A stretch of 64,000 bases of DNA from Isosphaeraceae bacterium (GCA_031291845.1 JARLIH010000196.1:1-64000), one strand, 5' to 3'; counted from the first letter of the stretch, positions 46,291-55,470 are shown. Program-made: numbers and translations. Notes: generated by a model not told the origin, from the letters alone.

Positions 46291-47856
46291 ATGAGCCTGC
46301 GCCTTCGACTTCTGCTCGCGACCGACCGCCTTCTGGCCGTCGTCCTGGCGACCCTGCTCGTCGGGACGACCCTGGCGTTCGGCGGGGCTGCCTGGTGGGG
46401 ACGTCCGTTCATTGCCGTGCTCACGGCCACGTTCGTCCTGCTGGGCATGGGCCGGATTCTGCTTGAGGGAAAGCTGCGGGTGCTGAAGAGCCCGCTCGCG
46501 TTCTTCGGCCTGCTCGTCGTCGTGCTGGCCGCCGCGCAGCTTGCTCCGCTGCCTGCGAAAGCCGCCCGGCTGCTGTCGCCCCACTCACGGGAGCTGTACA
46601 CCCAGGGCGTCCTGCCGGGGCACGCCCTGGCCGATGACCCCGAGCTCGAGCTGCCCGAGCCGGTCGGCAGCCGCTCGCCCGTAACGCTCGATCGCTCGGC
46701 GACTTTACGCTGGCTGGCCGGCGCGGTCGTGTGCCTGGCGCTCTTCTGGGGCGTCTCCCAGTTCGCCGACCGGCTCGGACGACTCTACCTGGTCTGGGGC
46801 TGCATCGTCACGGCGTTCGCCGTGAACACGGTGTTCGCTTTCGTTCAGGTGGTCTGCCGGGCAAACGGGCTCTTCGGTTTCATCGAGCCCGGCAAAGGGC
46901 CGGCGTGGGCGCCTTCGATTGAAGACTTGCTGAACGCGCCCGGCTCGGCCGCGCTGCGCGGCCTGGCGGATGATACCGGCGCTGCCCTACCGGCCTGGTC
47001 GACGCTCGTCCCCGATCGCCCGTTCTCCCTCGGGAGTCTGCTCGGCGGCCCGGCGGCCTACGTGGCCTTGGCGTCGATCGGTCTGCCGCTGACGCTGGCG
47101 CTGGCGCTCCAGATCATGGCGCCCCGAGGGAGCCGCGAGAGCCTCTCGGCCCGCTTCGGCGAGTCGGGGCAAGGGAGTCTCGTGCTGTTGCTGGCCTGCT
47201 TGCTCGTGGCGGGGGGACTGCTCGTCGGCTTCATCGCCGGGCCGTTGCTGAGCCTGCCGTTCGGCGTGGCCCTGCTGTTCGTCGGCATCCCGGGGGCGTG
47301 GCCCACCGGTTTGCGCTGGTCCGGGGTCGGCATGACGTTCCTCGTGCTCTCGGCGGTCGCCCTGGGAATAGGCGGCGGCGAGTGGGCCGCGCAGAACCCC
47401 GGCGTGCTGGCCTCGGTGCGCCTGCCGGGTCCGGCCGTCTCCCTGAGCGTGTGGTCGGACACCTGGAAGATCATTCGCGACTTCCCGGTCCTCGGCACCG
47501 GTCTCGGGAGCTTCGCCTCGGTATACCCGTACTACAAGTCGCACGACGCGGCCCAGACGACCGCGCTGAGCACGATGGCCCAGTGGGTTGCGGAAACCGG
47601 CCTGCTCGGCCTCGCCTTGCTGGTTGCCGCCGGCCTTTGGTCGCTTTCACGCCTGCCCGAGGCCGTGCGGCGGGTCGGCTCGGCCGACCGTGCGCTCGTC
47701 TTCGGCTTGATTGGTGCGGCGGTGGGCTTTAGTCTGTACGCGACGGTGCACTGGACCGTCGAGCTCGCCGCCGTCGCCCTGTTGGTCAGCGCCCTGGGTG
47801 GAACCTGGAACCGCTGGCTGGCCGGGGGCACCGATCTTTTCGTCGAGCGTGCGTGA
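46291..47856 (+). CDS. O-antigen ligase/polymerase-like membrane protein
   Basis: A 521-residue polytopic protein with about twelve hydrophobic segments. The large loop and helix near the C-terminal third contain TWKIIRDFPVLGTGLGSF and AETGLLGLALLV, the conserved block of the Wzy_C/O-antigen ligase superfamily, which joins sugar chains at the periplasmic face. Whether it polymerises repeats or attaches them to an acceptor cannot be decided from sequence. GAAAGGAG marks ATG 46291, and the longer frame overlapping the Wzc gene is rejected. It sits between the chain-length regulator and the FHA protein, as expected for an exopolysaccharide operon. Confidence 0.88.
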   Translation: MSLRLRLLLATDRLLAVVLATLLVGTTLAFGGAAWWGRPFIAVLTATFVLLGMGRILLEGKLRVLKSPLAFFGLLVVVLAAAQLAPLPAKAARLLSPHSRELYTQGVLPGHALADDPELELPEPVGSRSPVTLDRSATLRWLAGAVVCLALFWGVSQFADRLGRLYLVWGCIVTAFAVNTVFAFVQVVCRANGLFGFIEPGKGPAWAPSIEDLLNAPGSAALRGLADDTGAALPAWSTLVPDRPFSLGSLLGGPAAYVALASIGLPLTLALALQIMAPRGSRESLSARFGESGQGSLVLLLACLLVAGGLLVGFIAGPLLSLPFGVALLFVGIPGAWPTGLRWSGVGMTFLVLSAVALGIGGGEWAAQNPGVLASVRLPGPAVSLSVWSDTWKIIRDFPVLGTGLGSFASVYPYYKSHDAAQTTALSTMAQWVAETGLLGLALLVAAGLWSLSRLPEAVRRVGSADRALVFGLIGAAVGFSLYATVHWTVELAAVALLVSALGGTWNRWLAGGTDLFVERA

Positions 47857-47902
47857 CCGACCCGTCCACAGGACGTGCCTCAGGGAGGAGACCGTCGCCA
47901 CG

Positions 47903-50900
47903 ATGCCCGAAACTGCCTGCCTTCACATCCAGGCCCGCCAATCCGACCCGATCCGGGTCGTGGAACTGCCGGGCGCGTCGGTCCGGATCGGCCGGGCCCC
48001 GTTTTGCGAAGTGCTGCTTCCGGAGCCCGCTCTGGCCGAGGAGGAATGCCAACTGCGCAGGCGCGGCGCGACGTGGCACCTCGTGCCCATGGCCTCCTCG
48101 GGTGCCATGACGATCGAGGGGCGCGTCGTCGACGGCCCTCGCCCTCTTCCGTACGGCGTTGCCTTGCAGGTTGGCGATTTCTCGCTGACCCTTCGGCCGG
48201 GGGGCGCGACTCCCCCCGAATGGAGAACGCCCGCGTCCACCAGCGCAGTCCCTCCGCCCCCCGCGCGGGCCGAGGTGACCCCGGCGAGCAACGCCGCCTC
48301 GCACTATCGCCCCCCCCGCGATCCAGCCGCCCCGCGCATCCGCGCCAGTATCGAGGCGCGCGAGAAGCAGTGGGAAGCGCGCTGGAAGGCAGCCGCGGAG
48401 CGCCTCGGCGCCCGCCCCGGGACGCCGCCCCCGCCTGCTGCGCCGGTCGTTGAGGCGCCCCGCTCGGCCGAACGACTCGCAGGCTGGCGGTCCGTCGATC
48501 TTCCCCGCCGCGAGAGCGCCCGCGCCCCAAAAAGAGTGAACCGGCCGCTCGATCCCGCCACGTTCCCCTCGCTGAGAGCCGTCGAGGTTCCATCCGCCTA
48601 CCCGAGCGTGAGCCGGCCGGCGCCGACCGCGCCTCGACCGTCGGCACGCGTCGAGCCGCCTGTCTCCCGCGCCGCCGAAAAGCTCCTGCTCACCCAGGAA
48701 GACGAGGCCGTCTTCATCCCCCCTTCGGAGTTGGACTGGGCGCAGGCCGAGGCACGAGAACGGAACGACGGCCAAGCGCCGCCGCCGCGGCCGGCACGCG
48801 ACGTCGACTCCCCGGTGGCCGACGATGAAGTCAACCCTCGCGCGAACGCCGAGAACTCGATTGAGGACACGGACGAAGCGCCGTCCGAGCCTTCGCCCGT
48901 GGCCCTCACCGAACAGCTTTGGCAGGGTTTCCACGAGCAATCCCTGGTTGGTGCGCCCGACGAGGACTGGGGGGCATACCCGGAGTCTTCGACGGGCGTG
49001 CGCGAGCTTCCCGACGGGTGCGCCGCGCCCGTCGCAGACTCGGAGCATGTCACCGACTTCGTCCCGACCCGGCAAGAGCGCCCCCGTTCGCGGGCGCTTG
49101 CGGGAATTTTCTCGCTCTGGAGTCGCATGGCGCCCCACCGCCTCGAACCGGAGGCGGAACCGGCGGTCCCGGGCGACGTGCCGGACGAAGACTGCGCCGC
49201 AATCCTCTCTCCCCAGGAGACGGTGGCCGCGGAGCGGCCGGGTGAGGGCGAACCGCGGAACGCACCCTCTCTGCACCCTCAGCCGGACGCTGCGCGTCCG
49301 ACCTCTCCCGAGGGGAGCGGTGAGGAAGAGACCGCCTCGTCCGTGGAGACGGGGCTGTTCGAGCCATCGGACGACGCCGCGGCGCCGGTGAGCGCTAGCG
49401 GTCAAGCGGCCCCGGCGCTCTCCGAAATGCCTCCGGCAGTCACCGAGGAACCGCCCCAGGAGGCGTCAGAGCGAATCGCGCTCCGGCGCCGCTCCGTCTT
49501 CGCCCGCCGTCGCGCGAAGCCCGCGACGCGGACCCCTCGGCTGGGAAGCGTTCGCGTCGTGCCCCGAGAGGAACTGCACGTCGCGGCGGTCGAGCCGAAG
49601 CAGTTCGCGCCCGAAGCCGTCCGGCCCCCGACCAGGAACCCCTCCGCGGAGTCGCCGCGGCAGCGCGAGGCCTGGGTGCCACCCGTACCGCCGCCGGCCG
49701 GCGACCCGGGGCCCTTTGCCGCACGAACCTGGCAGGCCGACACCGGCGCCTGGGCGGAGCTCAGCGCCCCGGTCACCACGAGCACGTGGCACGCCGGCGT
49801 CGGCCCGACGGCACGGCCGAGTGCGGAAGCAGGTCCGAACCACGCCTGGCCCTCCGCGCGAGACATCCTCGCCGCCCGCTCGGCCAGGCAACCCGCGCAG
49901 ACCGCGCCGAAGGTGAACCCTAGGCGGCCGGTACCGACGGTGGCCCGCGAGCCGGAGCACATCGCCGTGCCGCTTTGGCTGGGCTGGCTGCCTCTGACTC
50001 TCGGGGCCCTCGCCGCGTCCGTCGTGGGCGTCGCGCTCGCGTGGACGTGGTCGCTCGACGCGCGCACGGCGGGCGTCGTCGCCCACTTCCTCGCGCACAG
50101 CAAGGCCGGGGCCAAGTTCCCCCTCGAGCCCGAGCAGCTCCCCGCCCCGTCGTGGTGGGGGAGCAGCGGCGGTGCGCTCGCACGCCGCGCCGTGGCGCTG
50201 GCACGGTCGGAAGGTGGGGATCCCGACGAGGTGCGGGGGCTGTTGACGGCGGCCTCTCAGGCCTCGGCCCTGGACACCACCGCCCGCCTCGGCCTGGCCC
50301 GGCTCCCGTTGCGCGGCGAGGACGACGTCCCCGCGCGGAACCGGAGCGCGGGGCTCAGTCGTGACGTCCTCACACTCGCCTGGACGGGCCGGCAGCTCGT
50401 CAAGGCGGGGCAGAAAGAGTCCGCTGTGCGCGCTTACCGTCGGGCGCTCGAGCTGGCCGCGACTGCGGAGATCGACCGGGTTGGCCAACCCTCCTACAAC
50501 GACGATCCGCAGGTCCGGCGCTACACGCTGCCGGGCGAGGAACTGATCGGCCCCGTCGTGCGCGACATGGCGAGCCACAGTCAGTGGACCTTCGAAGAGT
50601 GGTCCGCTGCGCTCCCTTCGTACGCCCTCGTGCCGCTGGTGGCCGCGCGCCAGCTTCGCGAGCATGACCGTACCGATTCCGACGCGCTGCTCGACCGGCT
50701 CGTCGGCGACGAAGGAAGCGGCGCGCCCCCCTCGGGAAGTCTCCCCGCGGTCCACTTCGCCGCTCGGGCCGAAGCGTTCGCCCTCAAGGAGAAATGGGCG
50801 CAAGCGCAGGCCCTGTACCAAGAGGCGATCGACCGCATGCCCGTGGACCTCGTCCGACGCTCGTGGCAGGTCAACCTGGCCGACGTCGCCCTGCGCCAGA

Positions 50901-51076
50901 GTGACGAGCCAGCCCGGCAGAAGGCGCTCGAGGCCGCGAACAACCACGACCCGAATGACCCGATCACCCTCCGGGTGGTCGACCTGCAGAAAGGCTCGGG
51001 CGATCGTGCCCCGCGCACCAACGCCCGGACCCGGGACGAGTCGGTCACGCGGTCGACGCGCTCGCTCGAACGCTGA
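47903..51076 (+). CDS. Giant FHA-domain membrane protein with TPR-like C-terminus and an in-frame palindromic insert
   Basis: A 1057-residue protein. An FHA domain (residues 1-98; VRIGRAPFCEVLLP, with the phosphothreonine-binding Gly-Arg) is followed by about 580 residues rich in Pro, Ala, Arg and acidic amino acids. Then come one transmembrane helix (about 690-712; LGWLPLTLGALAASVVGVAL) and a C-terminal region with TPR-like repeats (SAVRAYRRALELAAT, QALYQEAIDRMPVD). FHA domains bind phosphothreonine peptides, so a Ser/Thr kinase partner is expected in the cytoplasm, with the TPR part in the periplasm. An 87-base palindrome adds 29 codons near residues 356-384 without a frame change. GGGAGGAG precedes the ATG. 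Between ligase and exosortase genes it probably organises the assembly machinery. Confidence 0.85.
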   Translation: MPETACLHIQARQSDPIRVVELPGASVRIGRAPFCEVLLPEPALAEEECQLRRRGATWHLVPMASSGAMTIEGRVVDGPRPLPYGVALQVGDFSLTLRPGGATPPEWRTPASTSAVPPPPARAEVTPASNAASHYRPPRDPAAPRIRASIEAREKQWEARWKAAAERLGARPGTPPPPAAPVVEAPRSAERLAGWRSVDLPRRESARAPKRVNRPLDPATFPSLRAVEVPSAYPSVSRPAPTAPRPSARVEPPVSRAAEKLLLTQEDEAVFIPPSELDWAQAEARERNDGQAPPPRPARDVDSPVADDEVNPRANAENSIEDTDEAPSEPSPVALTEQLWQGFHEQSLVGAPDEDWGAYPESSTGVRELPDGCAAPVADSEHVTDFVPTRQERPRSRALAGIFSLWSRMAPHRLEPEAEPAVPGDVPDEDCAAILSPQETVAAERPGEGEPRNAPSLHPQPDAARPTSPEGSGEEETASSVETGLFEPSDDAAAPVSASGQAAPALSEMPPAVTEEPPQEASERIALRRRSVFARRRAKPATRTPRLGSVRVVPREELHVAAVEPKQFAPEAVRPPTRNPSAESPRQREAWVPPVPPPAGDPGPFAARTWQADTGAWAELSAPVTTSTWHAGVGPTARPSAEAGPNHAWPSARDILAARSARQPAQTAPKVNPRRPVPTVAREPEHIAVPLWLGWLPLTLGALAASVVGVALAWTWSLDARTAGVVAHFLAHSKAGAKFPLEPEQLPAPSWWGSSGGALARRAVALARSEGGDPDEVRGLLTAASQASALDTTARLGLARLPLRGEDDVPARNRSAGLSRDVLTLAWTGRQLVKAGQKESAVRAYRRALELAATAEIDRVGQPSYNDDPQVRRYTLPGEELIGPVVRDMASHSQWTFEEWSAALPSYALVPLVAARQLREHDRTDSDALLDRLVGDEGSGAPPSGSLPAVHFAARAEAFALKEKWAQAQALYQEAIDRMPVDLVRRSWQVNLADVALRQSDEPARQKALEAANNHDPNDPITLRVVDLQKGSGDRAPRTNARTRDESVTRSTRSLER
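48969..49055. repeat. 87-bp palindromic element, copy inside the FHA gene
   Basis: Arms 48969-48998 and 49026-49055 surround a 27-base loop. The left arm differs from the intergenic copy (22796-22825) at two bases and the right arm at five. The element is 29 codons long and open in the reading frame of the FHA protein. Its peptide shares AYPES, TG and PVADS with the frame carried by the intergenic copy. Confidence 0.88.
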
Positions 51077-52077
51077 TGAGACTGATTGTGGACGAAACCG
51101 TTCTTCCACCCCCCGAGGATGAACCGAGAATGGCGACGATTACCGAGCCCTCCCAAGCCCCGGCGCTGTGGGACCTGGCCCAAGGCGAGTGGCGCAAGCC
51201 GGACGGACGAGCCACCCTGCTCGGGCTCCTCGGGGGCTTGATCCTGCTCGGCTTGATCTACGCGACCAACCTCCGCCACTTCGTGTATGCCTGGACGACC
51301 GACGACAACTACAGCCACGGGTTCCTCGTGCCGTTCATCAGCCTCTACTTCGCGAACCGTGCCGCCCTGCGCGGCCCGGTCGAGGTGCGCTCGGGCGTGC
51401 TGCTCGGCCTCGCGCTCCTGGGGGTCTCGATCGTAGGCCGGCTCGGTACGGTCCTGGTCCCGGTGCCGTTCCTCGGCGACCTGACGTTCCTGCTGGGAAT
51501 CGCCGGGGTCTGCGCCCTCGTCGCGGGCACGGCCGCGCTGCGGCGGTACTGGTTCGCGATCTTCTTCCTGATCTTCATGGTTCCGCTGCCCATCGCCCTC
51601 TACACGCAGATCGCGTCCCCGCTCCAGTTCGGGGTCAGCCGGGTGGCGTCGGACGTCTTGAACCTCACGGGCCTGCCCGTGCTGCGCGAGGGGAACCGGA
51701 TGACCCTGCCCGGCGGCACACAGATGTTCGTGGCCGAGGCGTGCAGCGGGATGCGCCAACTGACCGGGTTCATCGCGCTGACGGCTGCGGTCGCCTACCT
51801 CTCCGCGCGTCCCTCCTGGTACCGGGTTGCCCTGGTCGCTTCGGCGATCCCGATCGCGATGACCGCGAACACGGCACGCGTCGTCTTGACCGGCTACATC
51901 ATGCACTACAACCCCGCATACGCCTCGGGAACGTTCCATACGATCGAGGGATTGCTCATGATGGGCCTGGGGTTGTCGCTCTTGCGAGGCGAGGGGTGGA
52001 TCCTGGATCAAGTCGTGCAAATCCTCGAGCGCCCGGAAGAACCGGCGACGGGATTACGGGTTGCAGGTGCTCGGTGA
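51076..52077 (+). CDS. Exosortase (planctomycete XrtU-like)
   Basis: A polytopic membrane transpeptidase/protease proposed to process proteins with C-terminal sorting signals in exopolysaccharide-making bacteria. The 333 residues hold about eight helices and the invariant catalytic residues Cys223 (EACSGMRQLTG), Arg268 (NTARVVLTGY) and His288 (HTIEG), in family order. The early DDNYSHGFLVPF block is also diagnostic. The ATG overlaps the preceding stop by one base (TGATG), so translation is probably coupled to the FHA protein; ATG 51130 is an alternative. No protein with a clear PEP-CTERM-like tail is encoded in the window, so its substrates lie elsewhere. Confidence 0.94.
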   Translation: MRLIVDETVLPPPEDEPRMATITEPSQAPALWDLAQGEWRKPDGRATLLGLLGGLILLGLIYATNLRHFVYAWTTDDNYSHGFLVPFISLYFANRAALRGPVEVRSGVLLGLALLGVSIVGRLGTVLVPVPFLGDLTFLLGIAGVCALVAGTAALRRYWFAIFFLIFMVPLPIALYTQIASPLQFGVSRVASDVLNLTGLPVLREGNRMTLPGGTQMFVAEACSGMRQLTGFIALTAAVAYLSARPSWYRVALVASAIPIAMTANTARVVLTGYIMHYNPAYASGTFHTIEGLLMMGLGLSLLRGEGWILDQVVQILERPEEPATGLRVAGAR

Positions 52078-52086
52078 GTCGTTCTT

Positions 52087-52159
52087 GTAGGGCGGGTCAG
52101 CCCACCGCGCGCAACCGGCCATGGTGGGTCGGCGCCCTTGGGGGGCTGACCCACCCGAC
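52087..52159. repeat. GGGTCAGCCCACC palindromic repeat
   Basis: Arms 52087-52106 and 52140-52159 are reverse complements at 17 of 20 positions, with a further GGTGGGTC block inside. It lies ten bases after the exosortase stop and before epsI. No T-run, so attenuation or mRNA stabilisation is possible, or it is a mobile repeat. Confidence 0.75.
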
Positions 52160-52202
52160 GATTGATGCAGAATCGAGCTGACGGCGAAACAGAGGGACAT
52201 CC

Positions 52203-52877
52203 ATGTCGGCAAAAGGGCGCGTCCTACTTTGCGGTGTCATTCTCGCATCAGGCCTGATCGCCCAGGCGAGTCTCGAAGCGTTGGCCACGACGGAGCGGCC
52301 CTCGCTGCGGGCGCCGCTAGCGTCGATCCCGCTCGAGCTGGGGGACTGGGTCGGGCGCGACACGGCCGTCGACCCCGATATCATCGAACGGGCGCAGACG
52401 ACTGAATACATTAGTCGTGATTATGAAAGCAAATCGCAGCCCGGCCGCCATCTCAGGCTCTGGATCAACTACTCGCGGGAGGGGAACAACCTGCGCCACT
52501 CGCCCAAGATCTGCCTGCCGTCGGGGGGCTGGAACATCGTCGAGGCGGAGTGCCGGAAGATCGCCCTCGAGTTCGGGGAGGGCCGGTCGATTCCGATCAT
52601 GCGGCTCGGTTACACGCAGGGTGAACTGGTCCAGGGCATCGGATTTTGGTACTACATCTTCGGTGAAGGCGCGCTCGAAAAGTACGTACGGACGCTGCCG
52701 ATCACCAGCCGAAGCAGTCACGGACGGACGACCCGAGGGTCCAGCATGACGGTGGAAGTGTTCAGCGTCGGCGACATCGACGCGCGGGACACGCTCCTCA
52801 AGGACTTCTCCCGGTCGCTGCTCGAAGCGCTCGAGCCAATTTTGCCCGCAGACCGCGCTGAGTATTTCGTCCCGTGA
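52203..52877 (+). CDS. epsI: EpsI-domain exosortase-associated protein
   Basis: A 224-residue exported protein of the EpsI family, which accompanies exosortases either as a separate protein or fused to them. It has an N-terminal signal or anchor (GVILASGLIAQASLEALA). The body includes the hallmark block RHSPKICLPSGGW (about residues 98-110) with its conserved Cys, preceded by INYSREGNN. The FWYYIFG and LLKDFSRSLLEALEPIL segments fit the family. GAGGGA is five bases before the ATG. Role presumed: supports exosortase-dependent export in the periplasm; the mechanism is not established. Located 125 bases after the exosortase gene. Confidence 0.9.
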   Translation: MSAKGRVLLCGVILASGLIAQASLEALATTERPSLRAPLASIPLELGDWVGRDTAVDPDIIERAQTTEYISRDYESKSQPGRHLRLWINYSREGNNLRHSPKICLPSGGWNIVEAECRKIALEFGEGRSIPIMRLGYTQGELVQGIGFWYYIFGEGALEKYVRTLPITSRSSHGRTTRGSSMTVEVFSVGDIDARDTLLKDFSRSLLEALEPILPADRAEYFVP

Positions 52878-52917
52878 GCCGAGTGGTCCGGGCCTTCAAG
52901 GGATCTGAGGTCGCACT

Positions 52918-53934
52918 ATGAAACGCGCGCTGATCACCGGCGTCACCGGCCAGGACGGTTCGTACCTGGCCGAGTTCCTGCTCGGCAAGTCCGACTACGA
53001 GGTGCACGGGCTTGTCCGGCGCTCGAGCAGCATCAACCGGCAGCGGATCGACCCGCTGTTCGGCCGCGTGCCCGACATCCGCGGCCGCTTCCACCTGCAC
53101 TACGCCGACCTGGCCGATGCCTCGAGCCTGTCGATGCTGATGGAGCAGGTGCGTCCCGACGAGGTCTACAACCTCGGCGCGCAGAGCCACGTCCGCGTCT
53201 CGTTCGACCAGCCGCTCTACACGGCCGACGTCGTCGGTCTCGGCACGCTCCGTCTGCTCGAGGCCGTGCGGCAGTTGAACCGCAGTCAACCGGTGAAGTT
53301 CTACCAGGCGTCGAGCTCCGAGATGTACGGCTCGGCCCCCCCGCCGCAAGGGCCCGCCACGCCGTTCCACCCACGGAGCCCTTATGCGTGCGCCAAGCTC
53401 TACGCTCACTGGCAGACCGTGAACTACCGCGAGGCTTACGGCCTCTTCGCCTGCTCGGGCATCCTGTTCAATCACGAGAGCCCCCGCCGGGGTGAGTCGT
53501 TTGTCACGCGCAAGATCACGCTGGGCGCGGCCCGCATCAAAGAAGGTCTTCAGCGCAAGCTCGTGCTCGGCAACCTCGACGCGAAGCGCGACTGGGGCTT
53601 CGCGGGCGACTACGTCCGTGCAATGTGGCTAATGCTCCAGCAGGACCGGCCGGACGACTACGTCGTCGCCACCGGCGAGACCCACTCCGTTCGCGAGTTC
53701 CTCGAAATCGCCTTCTCGCAGCTCGGCCTCGACTACCGCGACTTCGTCGAGTTCGACACGCGATACACCCGCCCGTCCGAGGTCGACGTCCTGCTCGGCG
53801 ACGCCACGAAGGCCCACAAGGAGCTCGGCTGGAAGGCCGAAGTCGATTTCCCGGGCCTCGTCAAGATGATGGTCGAGCACGACCTCGAGCTCGCCAAGCG
53901 CGAAAAATTCGCCCAGGGGTACAGGGCCGATTGA
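52918..53934 (+). CDS. gmd: GDP-mannose 4,6-dehydratase
   Basis: Converts GDP-D-mannose to GDP-4-keto-6-deoxy-mannose, the precursor of GDP-fucose, rhamnose and perosamine-type sugars, in the cytoplasm using bound NADP. The 338 residues begin with the Rossmann motif [11 protein letters not shown]. They contain the active-site SSEMYG (about 132-137), and Tyr156 with Lys160 (YACAK) form the SDR catalytic pair. [10 protein letters not shown] and [17 protein letters not shown] match the family closely. TGAGG precedes the ATG. It supplies a deoxysugar donor to the exopolysaccharide cluster. No downstream epimerase/reductase (fucose synthase) gene is adjacent. Confidence 0.96.
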   Translation: MKRALITGVTGQDGSYLAEFLLGKSDYEVHGLVRRSSSINRQRIDPLFGRVPDIRGRFHLHYADLADASSLSMLMEQVRPDEVYNLGAQSHVRVSFDQPLYTADVVGLGTLRLLEAVRQLNRSQPVKFYQASSSEMYGSAPPPQGPATPFHPRSPYACAKLYAHWQTVNYREAYGLFACSGILFNHESPRRGESFVTRKITLGAARIKEGLQRKLVLGNLDAKRDWGFAGDYVRAMWLMLQQDRPDDYVVATGETHSVREFLEIAFSQLGLDYRDFVEFDTRYTRPSEVDVLLGDATKAHKELGWKAEVDFPGLVKMMVEHDLELAKREKFAQGYRAD

Positions 53935-53963
53935 GTCCAGGTCCCGCGAGAACGGCTGGTCCC

Positions 53964-54017
53964 TTGTAAGGCCGGCCATTGCCGGCCGAACCGGGCCGGC
54001 AATGGCCGGCCCTACAA
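53964..54017. repeat. GGCCGGCCATTGCCGGCC palindrome
   Basis: The 24-base arms 53964-53987 and 53994-54017 are reverse complements with one mismatch around six bases. The right arm recurs for 20 bases at 33783-33802. It lies between gmd and the phosphodiesterase gene and may terminate the upstream operon. Confidence 0.8.
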
Positions 54018-54042
54018 TCACCATTTGAGAAAGCATAAATCC

Positions 54043-55470
54043 ATGCCGGGTGATTCCACGAAAGTGGTCGTGATCGGCCTCGACTGCGCAGAGCCGACTC
54101 TCGCCTTCGACCGCTTTGCCCACCGCCTGCCGAACATCACCCGCCTGCGCGAATCCGGCGTCTGGGGAAAGCTCCGGAGCTGCGACCCGCCGATCACGGT
54201 GCCGGCCTGGATGTCGATGATGTCGAGCAAGGACCCCGGCACGCTCGGCTACTACGGCTTCCGCAACCGGGCCGACCGCTCGTACGACAAGATGACGACG
54301 GCCACGTCGCTCGCCGTCCGTGAGCCCCTGCTCTGGGACTACCTGGGCGCTGCGGGCAAGCGATCGATCTTGATCGGCGTCCCCCAAACCTACCCCCCAC
54401 GACCGATCAACGGCCTGATGGTGACCGACTTCCTGACGCCGTCGATCCAGTCGAACTACACCTTTCCCGCGGAGCTGAAGGATGAGATCGCGATGTTGCC
54501 CGCGGTCCACCCCTACGAGTTCGACGTCAGCGACTTCCGCACGCCGGACAAGGGAAAGATCCGCGACGGCCTCGTGCGCATGACCGACAAGCGGTTCGCG
54601 CTCGCCCGGCACCTGATGACGACGAAGCCCTGGGACTACTTCATGATGGTGGAGATGGGCACGGACCGCGTCCATCACGCCTTCTGGCAGTACATGGACC
54701 CGCGCCACCACCGTTACGAGCCCGGGAACCCGTTCGAATCCGTGATCGAGGACTATTACGTCCATGTCGACCGCAAGATCGGCGAGCTGCTCGCGGTGGT
54801 TCCCGAAGGCGCGCACGTGATCGTCGTCTCCGACCACGGCGGCCAGTGCATGGAGGGGGGAATCGCGATCAACGAGTGGCTCATTCAGAAGGGCTACCTC
54901 GTGCTGGAAGAGACCCCGAAGGTCCCGTCGCGGCTGGAAGGCGTGAAGGTCAACTGGTCGAAGACGACCGCCTGGGGCTCCGGCGGCTATTACGGCCGCC
55001 TCTTCCTCAACGTCAAGGGCCGCGAGCCGTTCGGCGTGATCGCGCCCGCCAGCTACGAGGCGACCCGGGATAAGCTCATTGCCGAGCTCGAAGCGCTCGG
55101 CGACCCCGACGGCCGCCCCATCGGCACCCGGGTGCTCAAGCCCGAAGACCTCTATCGCGAAACCCGAGGCGCCGCACCTCCCGACCTGTTCGTCTACTTC
55201 GGCGACCTGCGCTGGCGGTCGGTCGGCACCGTCGGCACGGGCGAAATCCACACGTTCGAGAACGACACCGGCCCCGACGACGCGAACCACGCCCCCGAGG
55301 GGATGATCATCGTCAATGGCCCGGGAATCACGCCGAATGGCCCGGTTGCGGGCATGCAACTGATGGACGTCACGCCGACCATCCTGCGCCTTTTTGGCCT
55401 GGAAGTTCCGGCTGACCTCCAGGGTCACGCGATCGACGCCGTGGTCGGCTCGGAAGCCTCAGCCCGCTAA
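54043..55470 (+). CDS. Type I phosphodiesterase / alkaline phosphatase superfamily protein
   Basis: A 475-residue metal-dependent hydrolase of the nucleotide pyrophosphatase/phosphodiesterase type. VVVIGLDCAEPTL supplies the first metal-binding Asp14. The PPITVPAWMSMM block carries the candidate nucleophile Thr52, and VVSDHGGQCMEGG gives the Asp-His pair of the second metal site; DRVHHAFW provides further ligands. There is no signal peptide, so it is probably cytoplasmic. Homologues are often described as AP-family or PglZ-like proteins in polysaccharide loci. The substrate is unknown. ATG 54043 is preferred over a TTG at 54025. It meets the archease gene tail to tail with a four-base overlap. 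Confidence 0.9.
   Translation: MPGDSTKVVVIGLDCAEPTLAFDRFAHRLPNITRLRESGVWGKLRSCDPPITVPAWMSMMSSKDPGTLGYYGFRNRADRSYDKMTTATSLAVREPLLWDYLGAAGKRSILIGVPQTYPPRPINGLMVTDFLTPSIQSNYTFPAELKDEIAMLPAVHPYEFDVSDFRTPDKGKIRDGLVRMTDKRFALARHLMTTKPWDYFMMVEMGTDRVHHAFWQYMDPRHHRYEPGNPFESVIEDYYVHVDRKIGELLAVVPEGAHVIVVSDHGGQCMEGGIAINEWLIQKGYLVLEETPKVPSRLEGVKVNWSKTTAWGSGGYYGRLFLNVKGREPFGVIAPASYEATRDKLIAELEALGDPDGRPIGTRVLKPEDLYRETRGAAPPDLFVYFGDLRWRSVGTVGTGEIHTFENDTGPDDANHAPEGMIIVNGPGITPNGPVAGMQLMDVTPTILRLFGLEVPADLQGHAIDAVVGSEASAR

Noticed and set aside
53629-55428. 599-codon minus-strand frame opposite gmd and the phosphodiesterase
   Set aside because: It crosses two confidently identified genes and an intergenic palindrome and has no recognisable domain.
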